The notes: generated by a model from the sequence alone, not told the origin. Shown: positions 1 through 9,467, counted from the stretch's first letter. The stretch: 48,714 nucleotides of DNA from Pseudomonadota bacterium (GCA_021793195.1 JAJYTG010000005.1:1-48714), one strand, 5' to 3'. Numbers and translations: made by a program.

Positions 1-78
1 GACGACGTGCTCGCCGGTGCGCTGGCCGCGCTCGCGCTGGCGCTGCTGCTGGCCGTGTATGGACGTCTCTACGGCTGA
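1..78 (+). CDS. pgpA: Phosphatidylglycerophosphatase A, C-terminal end (partial)
   Basis: Only the last 25 codons are in the window. The tail begins DDVLAG, enters a hydrophobic Ala/Leu run and ends YGRLYG. This resembles the C-terminal membrane segment of PgpA, where an Asp-Asp pair precedes the last helix (E. coli has DDIVAG here). PgpA dephosphorylates phosphatidylglycerophosphate to phosphatidylglycerol at the inner membrane. The identification rests on this short tail alone, so it is likely but not certain. Confidence 0.6.
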   Translation, partial: DDVLAGALAALALALLLAVYGRLYG

Positions 79-181
79 ACAGACGCGTACGCCGAGTCCG
101 CTTCCGGGTCAGGGAACAGGTCCGGACCTTGCTCGGCGCCGCCGCCCCGCGATCCCGAGCGACGTGTCATCCCGAATGACT

Positions 182-282
182 TGTCATCCTGAACGAAGTG
201 AAGGATCTGCCCGCATACCCGCACCGCGGCAACGGGGCCCTTCGAATGGCGAGATCCTTCGGGCTTCGCCCTCAGGATGACA
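182..282. repeat. Palindromic intergenic element with TGTCATCCTGA-type ends
   Basis: A 101-bp element bounded by near-perfect inverted ends: TGTCATCCTGA followed by GAAGGATCT on the left, and AGATCCTTCG followed by TCAGGATGACA on the right. The same ends with different cores occur at 40733-40860 and 42202-42329, and a degraded copy lies at 469-580. No transposase is encoded. It looks like a non-autonomous, REP- or MITE-like dispersed repeat. Confidence 0.75.
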
Positions 283-294
283 AGCAAAAAGGTC

Positions 295-438
295 GGCAAG
301 CCGAGAGGTTGGCAGGCCGAGAGGCGGGCAGGCCGAGAGATGGGCAGGCCGAGAGGCGGGCAAGCCGAGAGGTTGGCAGGCCGAGAGGCGGGCAGGCCGA
401 GAGGCGGGCAGGCCGAGAGGCGGGCAGGCCGAGAGATG
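295..438. repeat. 16-bp tandem repeat array, nine units
   Basis: Nine head-to-tail units of 16 bp, type unit GGCAGGCCGAGAGGCG. The variants change the last three bases (GTT, GCG or ATG) and one base of GGCAAG/GGCAGG. The array is open in several frames on both strands, but 16 is not a multiple of three, so each reading frame is only a rotation of the same short peptide. It lies between two palindromic elements and is best read as a non-coding minisatellite. Confidence 0.9.
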
Positions 439-468
439 GGCATGGTCCCGAGTTGCCTTGCAACCCGT

Positions 469-580
469 TGTCATCCTGAGCGTAGCGAAGGATCTGATGT
501 GCGCCACCATCGGTGGGCGAGACCCTCAGGGCTGCGCCCTCGGCAGCGCAGTTGCTGAGCGCAGCGAAGGCTCTGGCCTC
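469..580. repeat. Degraded palindromic element
   Basis: The left end TGTCATCCTGAG plus GAAGGATCT at 469-495 is intact. A worn right end (CCTCAGGGCTGCGCCCTC) follows near 522-540, and a second left-end-like piece (CTGAGCGCAGCGAAGG) lies at about 555-570. It belongs to the same family as 182-282. The stop codon of the following minus-strand gene falls at its edge. Confidence 0.55.
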
Positions 581-950
581 AGTGCGGCAGCGCAGTCAGC
601 ATCGGCACTGTCGTCGTCGGCTTTGCATGGCGGCTTTGCGCGGGGCGTTCCTGCGGCGGCTCGATGGAACACGCCAGATGCGGATAGCAGCCGATGATCG
701 CCCGCTCCATGCGCGCTTCCCAGTGGTCGCGCAGGCGCCCGTTCCAGCTCGCGCGCAGGCGCGCATTCGGCAATACCGGCGACCGCAGCATGGTGGCGTG
801 CAGGTAGTCATGCTCGAGCTGATCGAGGCTGAGACCCGATGCGCCGATCGTCTCGCCGTGGAGGCGCGCGCGCGTCGCCAGTTCATCCAGCGGAAGCATC
901 GGCACATGCAGCGGAATGGTGTCGATCCAGGCTTGCGTGATGCGTTCCAT
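579..950 (-). CDS. Hypothetical protein, 123 aa
   Basis: I do not recognise this protein. It is soluble-looking with no signal peptide or membrane segment. The N-terminal 90 residues have a natural composition (MERITQAWIDTIPLH at the start, many Leu, Arg and His). The last 30 residues are Pro/Thr-rich and end in the degraded repeat at 469-580, so the C-terminus may have been altered by repeat insertion. The start is supported by a strong Shine-Dalgarno, GGGGGAG, seven bases before the ATG. It lies downstream of tyrA on the same strand, with about 205 bp between them. Confidence 0.5.
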   Translation of the reverse strand: MERITQAWIDTIPLHVPMLPLDELATRARLHGETIGASGLSLDQLEHDYLHATMLRSPVLPNARLRASWNGRLRDHWEARMERAIIGCYPHLACSIEPPQERPAQSRHAKPTTTVPMLTALPH

Positions 951-1155
951 GGTGACTCCCCCTCAAGCGGCAACCAGCGTCCCTGTGTGCAGCATTCCCG
1001 GCTGCAGCGTCTTCCCGCGGCGGCAGCTGGATTGTGCGCGGGCGCACACTCCGCGCGCGATGTCACAGATATTGACGTTGCGGGTACCGGGCAGCCCGGG
1101 TCACACCGTCGTCGCTGGCGGCATTCCTGACGGTCACGTGCCGGATGCGGAACGC

Positions 1156-2289
1156 TCAGGAGTAGCGTTCGGAAAGCCGGTAAATGAGGTAACCGCTCTC
1201 GCGGCGGGCGCGTTCGGCGAAATCCGCGAAGAATGCGCTGATGTTGCGGAACTCATCGATGAAGCCGGCGCGGTCGTTCTCCGCGATCATGCGCGCGAGT
1301 TCACGGTGGTGGTGGAGGAACTCGAGCAACAGGCCGCGTCGCTCCTCGTTCGCCAGCACGATGTCGGCATACAGATGCGGGTCCTGCGCGAACATGCGCG
1401 CCGTCATCATCACCTCCATCCGGTAGATCGGGCTGGAGTAGTCGAGGATGTCGCCGGGGTGCAGGTTGCACTGGCGCAGGAACGAGCCGTGCAGGAAGGT
1501 GGTGAAGTGCCGCAGGCCCTGAATCAGGTGCATGGCGCGGTCGTGGCGCTCGGCATCGACGATCTTGATGCGCATGCCCCAGAGCTCGAACTGTTCGAGC
1601 AGCCACCGGCTGTGCTGCGGATCGCGCCCCGGGCAGGCCAGCATCAGCTGCTTGGTCAGGTTGGGGGCGTCCGGGCCGTGCATCGGATGCAGGCTGAGGA
1701 CGGGCCCGGGATGGACCTGCTGCATCAGCTCGAGCAGGCCGTTCTTGTTGGAGGTGAAATCGGCGAGCGCCGCTTCGCCCGGCAGATGCGGGGCCAGGCG
1801 CCGGATCACCTCGGCGGTCGCGTCGATCGGCACCGCCACGATGGCGAGATCGATGCCGCTCGCCAGCTCGTCGACGCGCGCCCAGTCGTCGCGGTCGAGG
1901 ATGCGCACCCGGTGTCCACTGCGCTCGAGGAAACGCCGGTACAGCGTACCCATGCCGCCCGCGCCGCCGACCAGCAGCACGACACGCGACCGTGTGCCCG
2001 CGCGCGGGAACTCGCCCTGCGACTGCCGATCCCGCGAACTGCTCATGACCATGCGCAGGAAATCCTCCGCCCATTCCGCATCCAGTCCGTGCTGTTCGGC
2101 CTGACGGCGGAAATCGGCGATCTTCGCGGCCTCGCGCGCGGCGTCGAAGATCGGCAGGCCCTGACGGATCTTGGTCGCGATGACATCGCCGACCACGCGG
2201 TTGCGCTGTTGCAGCAGGTCGAGAATCTGCCGATCGATGGCGTCGATGACTTCGCGCGGCGCCGCGAGCGGCTGCAGTTCGGACGGCAT
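1156..2289 (-). CDS. tyrA: Chorismate mutase / prephenate dehydrogenase (T-protein)
   Basis: Bifunctional enzyme of tyrosine synthesis: chorismate to prephenate to 4-hydroxyphenylpyruvate, using NAD+. The protein is 378 aa, close to the 373 aa of E. coli TyrA. Residues 10-88 form an all-helical AroQ-type chorismate mutase domain (AIDRQILDLLQQRN). A Rossmann fold follows with the nucleotide loop GGAGGMG at 108-114 and the family motifs SLHPMHGPD and IQGLRHF. The ATG at 2289 follows GGGGACATCCGTC, which holds a usable ribosome-binding site. Upstream, the minus strand carries TACTAT near 2345-2350 as a possible -10 box. Confidence 0.95.
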   Translation of the reverse strand: MPSELQPLAAPREVIDAIDRQILDLLQQRNRVVGDVIATKIRQGLPIFDAAREAAKIADFRRQAEQHGLDAEWAEDFLRMVMSSSRDRQSQGEFPRAGTRSRVVLLVGGAGGMGTLYRRFLERSGHRVRILDRDDWARVDELASGIDLAIVAVPIDATAEVIRRLAPHLPGEAALADFTSNKNGLLELMQQVHPGPVLSLHPMHGPDAPNLTKQLMLACPGRDPQHSRWLLEQFELWGMRIKIVDAERHDRAMHLIQGLRHFTTFLHGSFLRQCNLHPGDILDYSSPIYRMEVMMTARMFAQDPHLYADIVLANEERRGLLLEFLHHHRELARMIAENDRAGFIDEFRNISAFFADFAERARRESGYLIYRLSERYS

Positions 2290-2595
2290 GACGGATGTCC
2301 CCGGGTCAGGGTGAGCGCCGCGCCGTGGCGGCCGGATGCCATCGATAGTAGGGCAAGTGCCCGAGCCCGCCGCGCGGCACTGCACGCAAGCGGAGGCGGC
2401 AGCCTGTGCACCCCGGCGTGATGGCCGCGCTGTTGCCGAGCATCACTCTGCCCATGGTCGTGTGGGGGTTCGGCGGCTTCGATGCGCTGCTCGGCGTACG
2501 GTGCAGTCCGAGCCGTGCGCGAGGATTCCGCGAGTCGGATGCGTCGGCCCTGCCGCGCCCTGGGCTATCCGTGGACCACGGGCATCGGGCTAGGG
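2290..2595. other. Intergenic region, no gene seen
   Basis: About 306 bp between tyrA and the upstream small exported-protein gene, both on the minus strand. I see no convincing reading frame with a ribosome-binding site. It holds a short palindrome GGGCAAGTGCCC (about 2351-2362) next to a possible tyrA -10 box. Confidence 0.5.
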
Positions 2596-3024
2596 TTACT
2601 GGCCGGCCCAGGCATATGGCCAGCGACCATTGCCGAGATTGCGCACATGGGCCGTGCTGACGCCGATCGTCAGCGCGAACGGATGCTCCGCGCTGCCGAA
2701 GAACTTGGTCATGTTGACGTTCGCCCCTTCCCACATCGTGGTGCCGAACGCCTTGCTGTAACCCACGCCGGTGGTAACGCTGCCCCACACATGGGGCGGT
2801 GATCCGTTCAGATCGTCATCCGCCCGGGTCGCCCCGGTGAAACCGGCGGGAAGGCCCCGATCGGCGCCCGCTGTCGATGCGGCGTGGGCGGGTGCGACGT
2901 AAGCCGGATAAGGCTGCGCGGGAAGGTTGAGGTTCAGGACCGGGCCGGATGGCGCCTTCACGCCATCGGCCCAGGCCGGCGCAACCAGGGTCAGTGTCAG
3001 CAAAGCCAGGCCGATACGGTTCAT
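2596..3024 (-). CDS. Small exported hypothetical protein, 142 aa
   Basis: The N-terminus is a Sec signal peptide (MNRIGLALLTLTLVAPAWA, cleavage predicted after residue 19). The mature part is Pro/Ala-rich, then carries a region with WGSVTTGVGYSKAFGTTMWEG and FALTIGVSTAHV. The alternating beta-like pattern resembles small periplasmic or surface proteins of this order, but I cannot name a family. The start is supported by GGAGAG seven bases upstream. No partner gene is evident, and the integrase remnant next door suggests a once-mobile neighbourhood. Confidence 0.65.
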   Translation of the reverse strand: MNRIGLALLTLTLVAPAWADGVKAPSGPVLNLNLPAQPYPAYVAPAHAASTAGADRGLPAGFTGATRADDDLNGSPPHVWGSVTTGVGYSKAFGTTMWEGANVNMTKFFGSAEHPFALTIGVSTAHVRNLGNGRWPYAWAGQ

Positions 3025-3261
3025 CTGCGTACTCTCCGACGACCCGACTACGCTACACCCGTTGCCGCGGCGGGCGCTGAACGCACGGCCAATCCGCAGG
3101 CGGCATCGGGAGCCGGGATGGTGCGGGCACTGCCGGAACCGTGGCGACGGTCCGCCTTATCCGTCCCCGCAGCACCTGATGCGATTCGCCCTGATGACAG
3201 TGCTCCGGCGGCGCAACATGCCGTACTTGCGGCGGGGCCCGATCAAGATGAGGCGCGCTGC

Positions 3262-3480
3262 GGGCTCCATCCGGTGGAAGGCTGGGCCTCAGGGCACGCG
3301 CAGAACGGAACGCGGTTGCAGGAGCTGATGGAGCTGGGCAGATGGTCGGGCTACGAGATGGTCTTGCGCTACGCGCATCTCGCGACCGATCACCTGCGTG
3401 ACACCGCGGGCCGCATCGACGGCGCGTTTACGCCACGCCACGCCGCGCCCGACCGCGCTTGGTGCGCGTTGCGCAAGTGA
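3262..3480 (+). pseudogene. Tyrosine recombinase (integrase) C-terminal remnant
   Basis: Only the final part of a phage/island-type tyrosine recombinase remains. The readable segment includes WASGHAQNGT, LQELMELGRWS and YEMVLRYAHLATDHLRD. It matches the C-terminal catalytic region of the family, ending with the tyrosine nucleophile box (VLRYAHL). The upstream core-binding domain and the first catalytic Arg are missing, and no start codon or ribosome-binding site is seen. It stops 11 bp from tRNA-Phe, a common integration target, which fits a decayed island end. Confidence 0.75.
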
Positions 3481-3490
3481 TTGATTCGGA

Positions 3491-3566
3491 TGGTGGCCAG
3501 GGACGGAATCGAACCGCCGACACGGGGATTTTCAGTCCCCTGCTCTACCAACTGAGCTACCTGGCC
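3491..3566 (-). tRNA. tRNA-Phe (anticodon GAA)
   Basis: A complete 76-nt cloverleaf on the minus strand. The acceptor GGCCAGG pairs with its 3' partner, the D arm is GCTCAGTTGGTAGAGC, the anticodon loop is CTGAAAA with GAA, the T arm is GGTTCGATTCC, and a genomically encoded ACCA closes the 3' end. The 3' end faces the integrase remnant. Confidence 0.97.
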
Positions 3567-3603
3567 GGATGTGCAGCGCGACCCGCGCCAGGCGCGGGGC
3601 CGT

Positions 3604-3634
3604 GTATTACAGCGGTGCGGCTGCGGGCCGTCAA
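3604..3634 (-). promoter_or_regulatory. Candidate tRNA-Phe promoter
   Basis: On the minus strand TTGACG (3629-3634) is followed 19 bp later by TAATAC (3604-3609) and then a GC-rich stretch (GGCCCCGCGCC). That is the layout expected of a stringently controlled stable-RNA promoter. The spacer is slightly long. Predicted transcription starts about 30 bp before the tRNA. Confidence 0.45.
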
Positions 3635-3793
3635 GCCGCGCGCGGTGAATGACGCGGAAACGGGGTCATCGGGACTGACGTCGCGTCGACAGGTCGGGAC
3701 TATGATTGCCGCGAAGCCGTTGACCGGACCTCGCCATCGCAGGGAGCGGCCGCAAGTCCGGTGTTCCGCAGCGGCATCGTCAAGGAGCCGATC

Positions 3794-4255
3794 ATGCGTA
3801 GCCTCGCTTTCGTTCGCACCGCGCTCGCGGTGGCTCTCACGCTCGCCGGAACATCCGTCGCGCTGGCCGATACGGCCAAGGTGCAGGCGGAGAATCTGGC
3901 CCGCTTCGAGCACTTCGCCGGTCAGCCGGTGGATTCGATCATGTATTTCCAGCAGCAGGGCTGGCAGCCGCTGGGAGACACCCACTTTGCGCTGTGGACC
4001 GGCGTCAACAAGGTCTATCTGTTCCAGGTGGCCAAGCCCTGCATCAACCTGAGCTGGGCCAACGGCATCGGGCTGCATGCGCACATGCATACCCTTCGGG
4101 CCCGCTTCGACTATGTGCAGGTGCAAGGTCAGCCGTGCCAGATCGAGTCGATTCGTCCGGTGGACTATCTGGCCATGCGCAAGGCCGGACTGGGCGCCGA
4201 GCCGCTGAAGTCGGCAGCCGCTCAGCCGGCGGCGTCGGGCTCGGGCGGGATGTAG
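3794..4255 (+). CDS. DUF6491 family exported protein
   Basis: A 153-aa protein with a Sec signal peptide (ending SVALA, residues 10-21). A domain follows that resembles DUF6491 proteins of this order: [42 protein letters not shown] and two Cys residues that could pair. Function is unknown. The ATG at 3794 is preceded by AAGGAG at 3782-3787. Its 3' end overlaps the 3' end of yggX on the opposite strand by 34 bp, so the two transcripts are convergent and share complementary tails. Confidence 0.8.
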   Translation: MRSLAFVRTALAVALTLAGTSVALADTAKVQAENLARFEHFAGQPVDSIMYFQQQGWQPLGDTHFALWTGVNKVYLFQVAKPCINLSWANGIGLHAHMHTLRARFDYVQVQGQPCQIESIRPVDYLAMRKAGLGAEPLKSAAAQPAASGSGGM

Positions 4256-4506
4256 CCGGCGGGTTTGCTGGCCTCGCCGCCGAACAGGAACTTTTCCATC
4301 TCGGCGGCGAGGAATCCGCGCGTCTTCGGGTCCAGGGGACTGAGCCGGTTCTCATTGATCAGCAAGGTCTGGTGAGCCATCCATTGCTGCCACGCCTCGC
4401 GCGAGACCTGCGCGTAGATGCGTTGTCCCAGTTCGCCAGGCCAGGGCGCGTAGGCCAGGCCCTCGGCTTCACGGCCAAGGCGGACGCAGTGCACGGTGCG
4501 GGTCAT
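4222..4506 (-). CDS. yggX: Fe(2+)-trafficking / oxidative damage protection protein YggX
   Basis: A 94-aa protein matching the YggX family: MTRTVHC with the conserved Cys7, [32 protein letters not shown], and the FLF segment near the end. The family protects Fe-S clusters from oxidation and helps traffic iron in the cytoplasm. It is the last gene of ftsY-asmA-mutY-yggX. Its ATG overlaps the mutY stop as ATGA (4503-4506), so translation is probably coupled. Pairing with mutY, itself an Fe-S enzyme, is common in gammaproteobacteria. Confidence 0.93.
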   Translation of the reverse strand: MTRTVHCVRLGREAEGLAYAPWPGELGQRIYAQVSREAWQQWMAHQTLLINENRLSPLDPKTRGFLAAEMEKFLFGGEASKPAGYIPPEPDAAG

Positions 4507-5555
4507 GCGGGCTTCTCCACGAGCTGAATCAGCAGTCGGCGTACCGGCGTCGGCAGCCCCAGCGTGAGCGCCTCGTGCGGCAGCGTCCAGCGCAGGGATG
4601 GTGCATCGGCGACCGCGCGGTGCGGCTCGGCGCCATCGAACAGCAGCGGCGACGCCTGCAGATGATAGTGACTGAAGCTGTGCCGGAATGGCGTCAGCGC
4701 CTGCACGCGAGTGGCATCGATCACGGCGTGGCGGGCAGCCAGCGCGCGCGCGGCGGCGGCATCGTCGGCATGCAGCAGACTCCACAGTCCGGACCAGATG
4801 CCGGCGCCGTCGCGGCGCTCGAGCAGGATGCGGCCGCCGCGGTCGCGCAGCAGCAGCAGCACCGCCTGCCGTTGCGGCAGGACCTTCGCCGGTCGTGCTT
4901 GCGGAAGCTGCGCGGTCAGGTTCTCGCGCTGCGCCACGCACTGCGCGGCCAGCGGGCAATCGTCGCAGCGCGGAGCCCGCGGCAGGCAGACGGTGGCGCC
5001 AAGATCCATGATCGCCTGCGCGTAGTCGCCGGCGCGTCGCTGCGGCGTGTGTCGTTCGGCCAGCGCCCACAACTCGCGGCCGACGGCGGCATCGCCCGGC
5101 CAGCCGCGCACGCCGTGCAGCCGCGTCAGCACGCGCTTCACGTTGCCATCGAGGATCGCGAACGGCAGGTCCCAGGCCTGGGCGAGGATCGCGCCCGCGG
5201 TCGAGCGGCCGACGCCGGGCAGCGCCATCAGCGCGTCGAAATCGCGCGGCAGCTCGCCCTGGTGGCGTTCGATGCAGAGCCGCGCCGCGGCGTGCAGGAA
5301 GCGCGCGCGCCGGTAGTAGCCCAGCCCCGACCACAGCGCGAACACCTGATCGGAATCCGCGGCCGCGAGCGCGGGCAGATCGGGCAGGGCGGCGACAAAG
5401 CGCCGGAAGTACGGAATCACCGTCGCGACCTGGGTCTGCTGCAGCATCACTTCGCTGAGCCAGACCCGATAAGGCGTGCGCGGCTGTTGCCAGGGCAGAT
5501 CGTGGCGACCGTGGCGGGCGTGCCAGCGCAGCAGCGGGCGCGCGACCGCATTCAC
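4503..5555 (-). CDS. mutY: Adenine DNA glycosylase MutY
   Basis: 350 aa, as in E. coli. MutY removes adenine mispaired with 8-oxoguanine in base excision repair. The sequence shows the N-terminal EVMLQQTQV segment, the helix-hairpin-helix LPGVGRST (112-119), the catalytic Asp in ILDGNVKRV (D136), and four Cys spaced C-X6-C-X2-C-X5-C (190, 197, 200, 206) for the [4Fe-4S] cluster. The C-terminal Nudix-like 8-oxoG recognition domain includes [10 protein letters not shown]. The GTG at 5555 is chosen because it overlaps the upstream stop as GTGA and gives the usual family length. Confidence 0.94.
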   Translation of the reverse strand: MNAVARPLLRWHARHGRHDLPWQQPRTPYRVWLSEVMLQQTQVATVIPYFRRFVAALPDLPALAAADSDQVFALWSGLGYYRRARFLHAAARLCIERHQGELPRDFDALMALPGVGRSTAGAILAQAWDLPFAILDGNVKRVLTRLHGVRGWPGDAAVGRELWALAERHTPQRRAGDYAQAIMDLGATVCLPRAPRCDDCPLAAQCVAQRENLTAQLPQARPAKVLPQRQAVLLLLRDRGGRILLERRDGAGIWSGLWSLLHADDAAAARALAARHAVIDATRVQALTPFRHSFSHYHLQASPLLFDGAEPHRAVADAPSLRWTLPHEALTLGLPTPVRRLLIQLVEKPA

Positions 5556-6598
5556 CGCGCGTGGGCGCTGGCGGCGTGCGCCGGCCCTGCCGACGCGGCG
5601 GCGGCAGGATCGCTGTGTACGCTGAGACCTTCGATGCTGACGCCGCCGGCCTGATAGCGCTGGATCTCGGCGTCGGCGGTGAGTGGCGGCAGGGTCAGCG
5701 GCGCATTCGCGGTACTGTTGCGCAGAGCCGACCACCACGCCAGCAGCGCGGACGGCTGCAACGAGGCCTGCAGCTTTTCGCCGCTGCCGTTGATCGCGAT
5801 GCGCGCCTGCATCGGCGTCACGCCGTCGTCGCCCAGCTGCAGATCGAGCGTGCGCACGGTCGCGCCGGTGTCGGTGAAACGGCCCGCAAGCCGCAGGCTG
5901 AAACGGCTGCCGCCACGCCAGCCGGCGCTGCCGTCGAGAGCGAACTGCACCGGCGTGTGACCGCTGCCGTGCAGCGTGAGCGGTTGCAGGCTGACCAGGG
6001 TCGGGGTGCTGTGCGGCAGTGCGTCCAGCGTCAGGGCGAGGGCCGCGCCATGACTGTCGCGTGCAGCGAAACGCAGGATGAAGGGTCGCTCGGGGGCGAG
6101 CGGGCCGGTGTCGAGACTGACCGCGGTCAGCAGCATCCGGCCCTTGTTGATCACACTGCCGTCGCGCAGTCTGATGCCGGCGCCGATGCGCGGCAGGAAC
6201 GGCGCGCGCCCGGTCGGCAGCGTGGCGATGTAGCGGCCGAGCTCGCCGAGATCCAGACGTGGCGCATCCAGTTCGAGCCGGGTGATGGTCGGCGTGCCAC
6301 CCAGCATGGCTCGCCAGGGCACGCGCAGCCGGCCGCGCGCCGCACTCAACAGGGGCGTGCCATGGCCGTTCACGCTGAGACTGAAGCCGGCCAGCGCCAG
6401 TGCCGGTCGCGGGAACAGTTCGAACGAGGCCGGTTGCTGCAGGCGCAGGGTGAGCCCGGCGCTGCTTGCTGCCGATTCCAGCAGCGCGGTGAATCGGGCG
6501 GGCTTGAGCAGAATATGCACCGCGATCAACGCGCCCGCGATCAGTGCCAGCACCAACAGTCCGGCGGCGATCAGCAGCGTGCGCGGACGCGGGCGCAT
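5552..6598 (-). CDS. AsmA-like inner-membrane-anchored protein
   Basis: 348 aa with one N-terminal membrane anchor (residues 8-31) followed by a beta-rich periplasmic domain. The anchor-proximal segment ([52 protein letters not shown]) has the AsmA N-terminal pattern. AsmA-type proteins belong to the family of bridge-like lipid carriers affecting outer-membrane composition. This one is short compared with E. coli AsmA (over 600 aa), so the lipid-transfer role is inferred. It starts 5 bp after ftsY and is coupled to mutY. Confidence 0.75.
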   Translation of the reverse strand: MRPRPRTLLIAAGLLVLALIAGALIAVHILLKPARFTALLESAASSAGLTLRLQQPASFELFPRPALALAGFSLSVNGHGTPLLSAARGRLRVPWRAMLGGTPTITRLELDAPRLDLGELGRYIATLPTGRAPFLPRIGAGIRLRDGSVINKGRMLLTAVSLDTGPLAPERPFILRFAARDSHGAALALTLDALPHSTPTLVSLQPLTLHGSGHTPVQFALDGSAGWRGGSRFSLRLAGRFTDTGATVRTLDLQLGDDGVTPMQARIAINGSGEKLQASLQPSALLAWWSALRNSTANAPLTLPPLTADAEIQRYQAGGVSIEGLSVHSDPAAAASAGPAHAASAHAR

Positions 6599-6603
6599 GC
6601 GCT

Positions 6604-7626
6604 TCAGCCTGCGCCCAGGCGCGCGGGCAGCAGCCCGTCGACGAAGGCCTGCGGATCGAACTCGCGCAGATCGGCGGCGCTTTCGCCGAGGCCGACGTAG
6701 CGGATCGGCAGACCGAACTCGCGCGCCAGCGCGAACACCACGCCGCCTCTGGCGCTGCCGTCAAGCTTGGTGACGACGAGCCCGCTGACGCCTGCCGCCT
6801 CGCGAAACAGGCGCACCTGGCTGATCGCGTTCTGGCCGGTGGTGCCGTCGATCACCAGCAGCACCTCGTGCGGTGCCGCGGGGTCGAGCTTGCCAAGGAC
6901 GCGGCGGATCTTGGCCAGCTCGTCCATCAGCCCGCCCTGCGTGTGCAGGCGTCCTGCGGTATCGGCGATCAGCACGTCGATGCCGCGCGCGCGGGCGGCC
7001 TGCAGCGCGTCGTAGATCACGCTGGCGGCATCGGCGTCCTGGCCCTGACTGATCACCGCAACCTGGTTGCGCTCGCCCCAGGTCTGCAACTGCGCCACGG
7101 CGGCGGCGCGAAAGGTGTCGCCGGCGGCCAGCAGTACCGCGCGGCCCTCGTCGCGCCAGCGACGTGCGAGCTTGCCGATGGTGGTGGTCTTGCCGACGCC
7201 GTTGACGCCGACCACCAGCACCACGAAGGGACTGGCGCCGCTCGGCTGCAGCGCCCGCGCCACGGGCACCAGCAGCGCCAGCAGCGCGGTACGCAGCGCA
7301 GCGAGCAGCGCGTCGGCGTCGGTGAACTCGCGCCGGTGCATGCGCTGGCGCAGGTCGTCGACCAGCGTGCTTGCGGTGGCGACGCCGACATCGGCGCTGA
7401 TCAGGGTCGTTTCAAGTTCGTCGAGCAGGGCATCGTCGAGACGCGCATGGCGGTTGAACAGTCCGGCCAGGCCGCGCGCAAAGCCGCTGCCGGCCAGGCG
7501 TTCACGCCAGCCGCGCACGGCTGCAGGCGACGCGGGCGTGTCGACCGGTGACGGTGCATCGGCGGCGGCCGTGGATGCCGGCGGGAGCGCATCCTCGTGC
7601 GGCTTTTTTTTCCAGAGCTTGAGCAT
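6604..7626 (-). CDS. ftsY: Signal recognition particle receptor FtsY
   Basis: 340 aa. FtsY is the SRP-receptor GTPase that docks SRP-ribosome complexes at the inner membrane. The G1 loop GVNGVGKTTT sits at 140-149, followed by GDTFRAAAVAQL, DTAGRLHTQ (G3) and TKLDGSARGG (G4), and the GLGESAADLREFDP ending. The acidic A domain is nearly absent: only about 40 Ala/Pro-rich residues precede the N domain, whereas E. coli has about 200. The ATG at 7626 gives the family's MLKLWKKK opening. It diverges from rsmD across a 76-bp gap. Confidence 0.95.
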   Translation of the reverse strand: MLKLWKKKPHEDALPPASTAAADAPSPVDTPASPAAVRGWRERLAGSGFARGLAGLFNRHARLDDALLDELETTLISADVGVATASTLVDDLRQRMHRREFTDADALLAALRTALLALLVPVARALQPSGASPFVVLVVGVNGVGKTTTIGKLARRWRDEGRAVLLAAGDTFRAAAVAQLQTWGERNQVAVISQGQDADAASVIYDALQAARARGIDVLIADTAGRLHTQGGLMDELAKIRRVLGKLDPAAPHEVLLVIDGTTGQNAISQVRLFREAAGVSGLVVTKLDGSARGGVVFALAREFGLPIRYVGLGESAADLREFDPQAFVDGLLPARLGAG

Positions 7627-7702
7627 CGTGGGCGTGATTATCGGAGAATCCGAGGATGATGCTAACAAACGCCGACTGTACGCTTGCTGCAGCGGGTGGT
7701 GG

Positions 7703-8275
7703 ATGAGCCTGCGCGGCGCGCCGGGCGCCATCCGGGTGATCGCGGGCCATCTGCGTGGCTCGCGGCTGACCGTGCCGGATCGTCCCGGTTTGCGGCCGAC
7801 GCCCAGTCGTGTGCGCGAGACGCTGTTCAACTGGCTGACGCCGGTGATCGAGGGCGCGCGCGTGCTTGACCTGTTTGCCGGCACCGGCGCGCTCGCCATC
7901 GAGGCGCTGTCGCGCGGCGCGCTGACGGCAACCCTGGTCGAGCGCGATCCCGGTCTGGCGGCGGCGCTGACCGCCAACCTGGATCGCCTGAAAACAGTTG
8001 GCGGCACGGTGCATCCGGCCGATGCGATGGCGTGGCTGGCCGGTCCGCCGCGGCCGCACGACATCGTCTTCGTCGATCCGCCGTTCGCCAGCGGGCTGTG
8101 GACGCCCGCCGCGCAGGCGCTCGACCGCGGCTGGCTGGCGTCGTCGGCATGGGTTTACCTGGAAGCGCCGGTTGACGCGGCGCCGGAACTGCCGCCGCAC
8201 TGGCGCATGCATCGGCAAGGTCACGCCGGTGCATTGCAGTTCGCGCTCTATCGCGTGGCTGCAGGCATCCGTTAA
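7703..8275 (+). CDS. rsmD: 16S rRNA (guanine966-N2)-methyltransferase RsmD
   Basis: 190 aa. It methylates G966 of 16S rRNA using S-adenosylmethionine. The sequence shows the RsmD opening (AIRVIAGHLRGSRL), LRPTPSRVRETLFNWL, the SAM-binding motif I LDLFAGTGAL (55-64) and the catalytic DPPF at 125-128. It lies opposite ftsY and 30 bp before coaD. rsmD-coaD adjacency is widespread in proteobacteria. Confidence 0.95.
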   Translation: MSLRGAPGAIRVIAGHLRGSRLTVPDRPGLRPTPSRVRETLFNWLTPVIEGARVLDLFAGTGALAIEALSRGALTATLVERDPGLAAALTANLDRLKTVGGTVHPADAMAWLAGPPRPHDIVFVDPPFASGLWTPAAQALDRGWLASSAWVYLEAPVDAAPELPPHWRMHRQGHAGALQFALYRVAAGIR

Positions 8276-8842
<567 letters not shown>

Positions 8843-8854
8843 GAGGTACTCGCC

Positions 8855-9349
8855 ATGCGCAAGATCGCCCTGTACGCCGCCGCTGCCCTCATCGGTGCGC
8901 TCTCGTTGAGCGCCTGCCAGAAGCAGGCCGATCAGACCGCACCCCAGGCCCAGCAGGTCGCCCGACCGACCAGCCCGACCGACACCGCGGGCTGGAAGAA
9001 CTATCTCGTGCAGGTGGTGACCAAGAACATGCAGGGCATGACGGCCAACCAGCCCTACATGTACTACGTGCCGGCGGGTACCGACGATGCCAGCACGCAG
9101 GCACGTCAGCGCCAGCTCGAGAATGTCAGCGGCACCGTCGCCCGCGGCGTGCTGCCGGGCAATCTGATGGCCTTCGGCGGTCCGGATTCCAGCCAGACCG
9201 CGCAGATGATCATCACCGCGTTCAAGGACGCGCAGCCGGGATCGTTCAAGGGCGTGATCGTGCTGTTCGTGGGCGACAAGGCCGACGAACAGGGCGTCGC
9301 ACAGGCCCTGCAGGGCAGTGCCGCGACCTTCCGTTTCGTGCAGATGTGA
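8855..9349 (+). CDS. Lipoprotein, hypothetical, 164 aa
   Basis: The signal peptide ends in the lipobox LSAC (Cys21), so the mature protein is predicted to be lipid-anchored. After a Gln/Thr/Pro linker it carries an alpha/beta-looking domain (WKNYLVQVVTKNMQGM, YYVPAGTDD, GVIVLFVGDKADE). I cannot name the family. AAGAGG stands about ten bases before the ATG, and the gene begins 12 bp after coaD, so it is probably cotranscribed. Confidence 0.75.
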   Translation: MRKIALYAAAALIGALSLSACQKQADQTAPQAQQVARPTSPTDTAGWKNYLVQVVTKNMQGMTANQPYMYYVPAGTDDASTQARQRQLENVSGTVARGVLPGNLMAFGGPDSSQTAQMIITAFKDAQPGSFKGVIVLFVGDKADEQGVAQALQGSAATFRFVQM

Positions 9350-9467
9350 CAACCGGGCGCGTGGCGACCATCGGCGCCCGTTCGCTGATGTCGTGGCAGA
9401 TCAACGCTGCCGATGGCACGCCATGGCGGATCGCCTCCGGCCCCGGTGCGCATCCACGCACGGTGCC

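Noticed and set aside
184-510. Several open frames through the 16-bp array as a repeat protein gene
   Set aside because: All frames on both strands are open because of the repeat; none has a convincing start region or continues into normal coding sequence.
916-2421. Long plus-strand open frame across tyrA (501 codons)
   Set aside because: It is antisense to a clear tyrA with all catalytic motifs, has no family resemblance and no ribosome-binding site. Long antisense frames are expected at this GC content.
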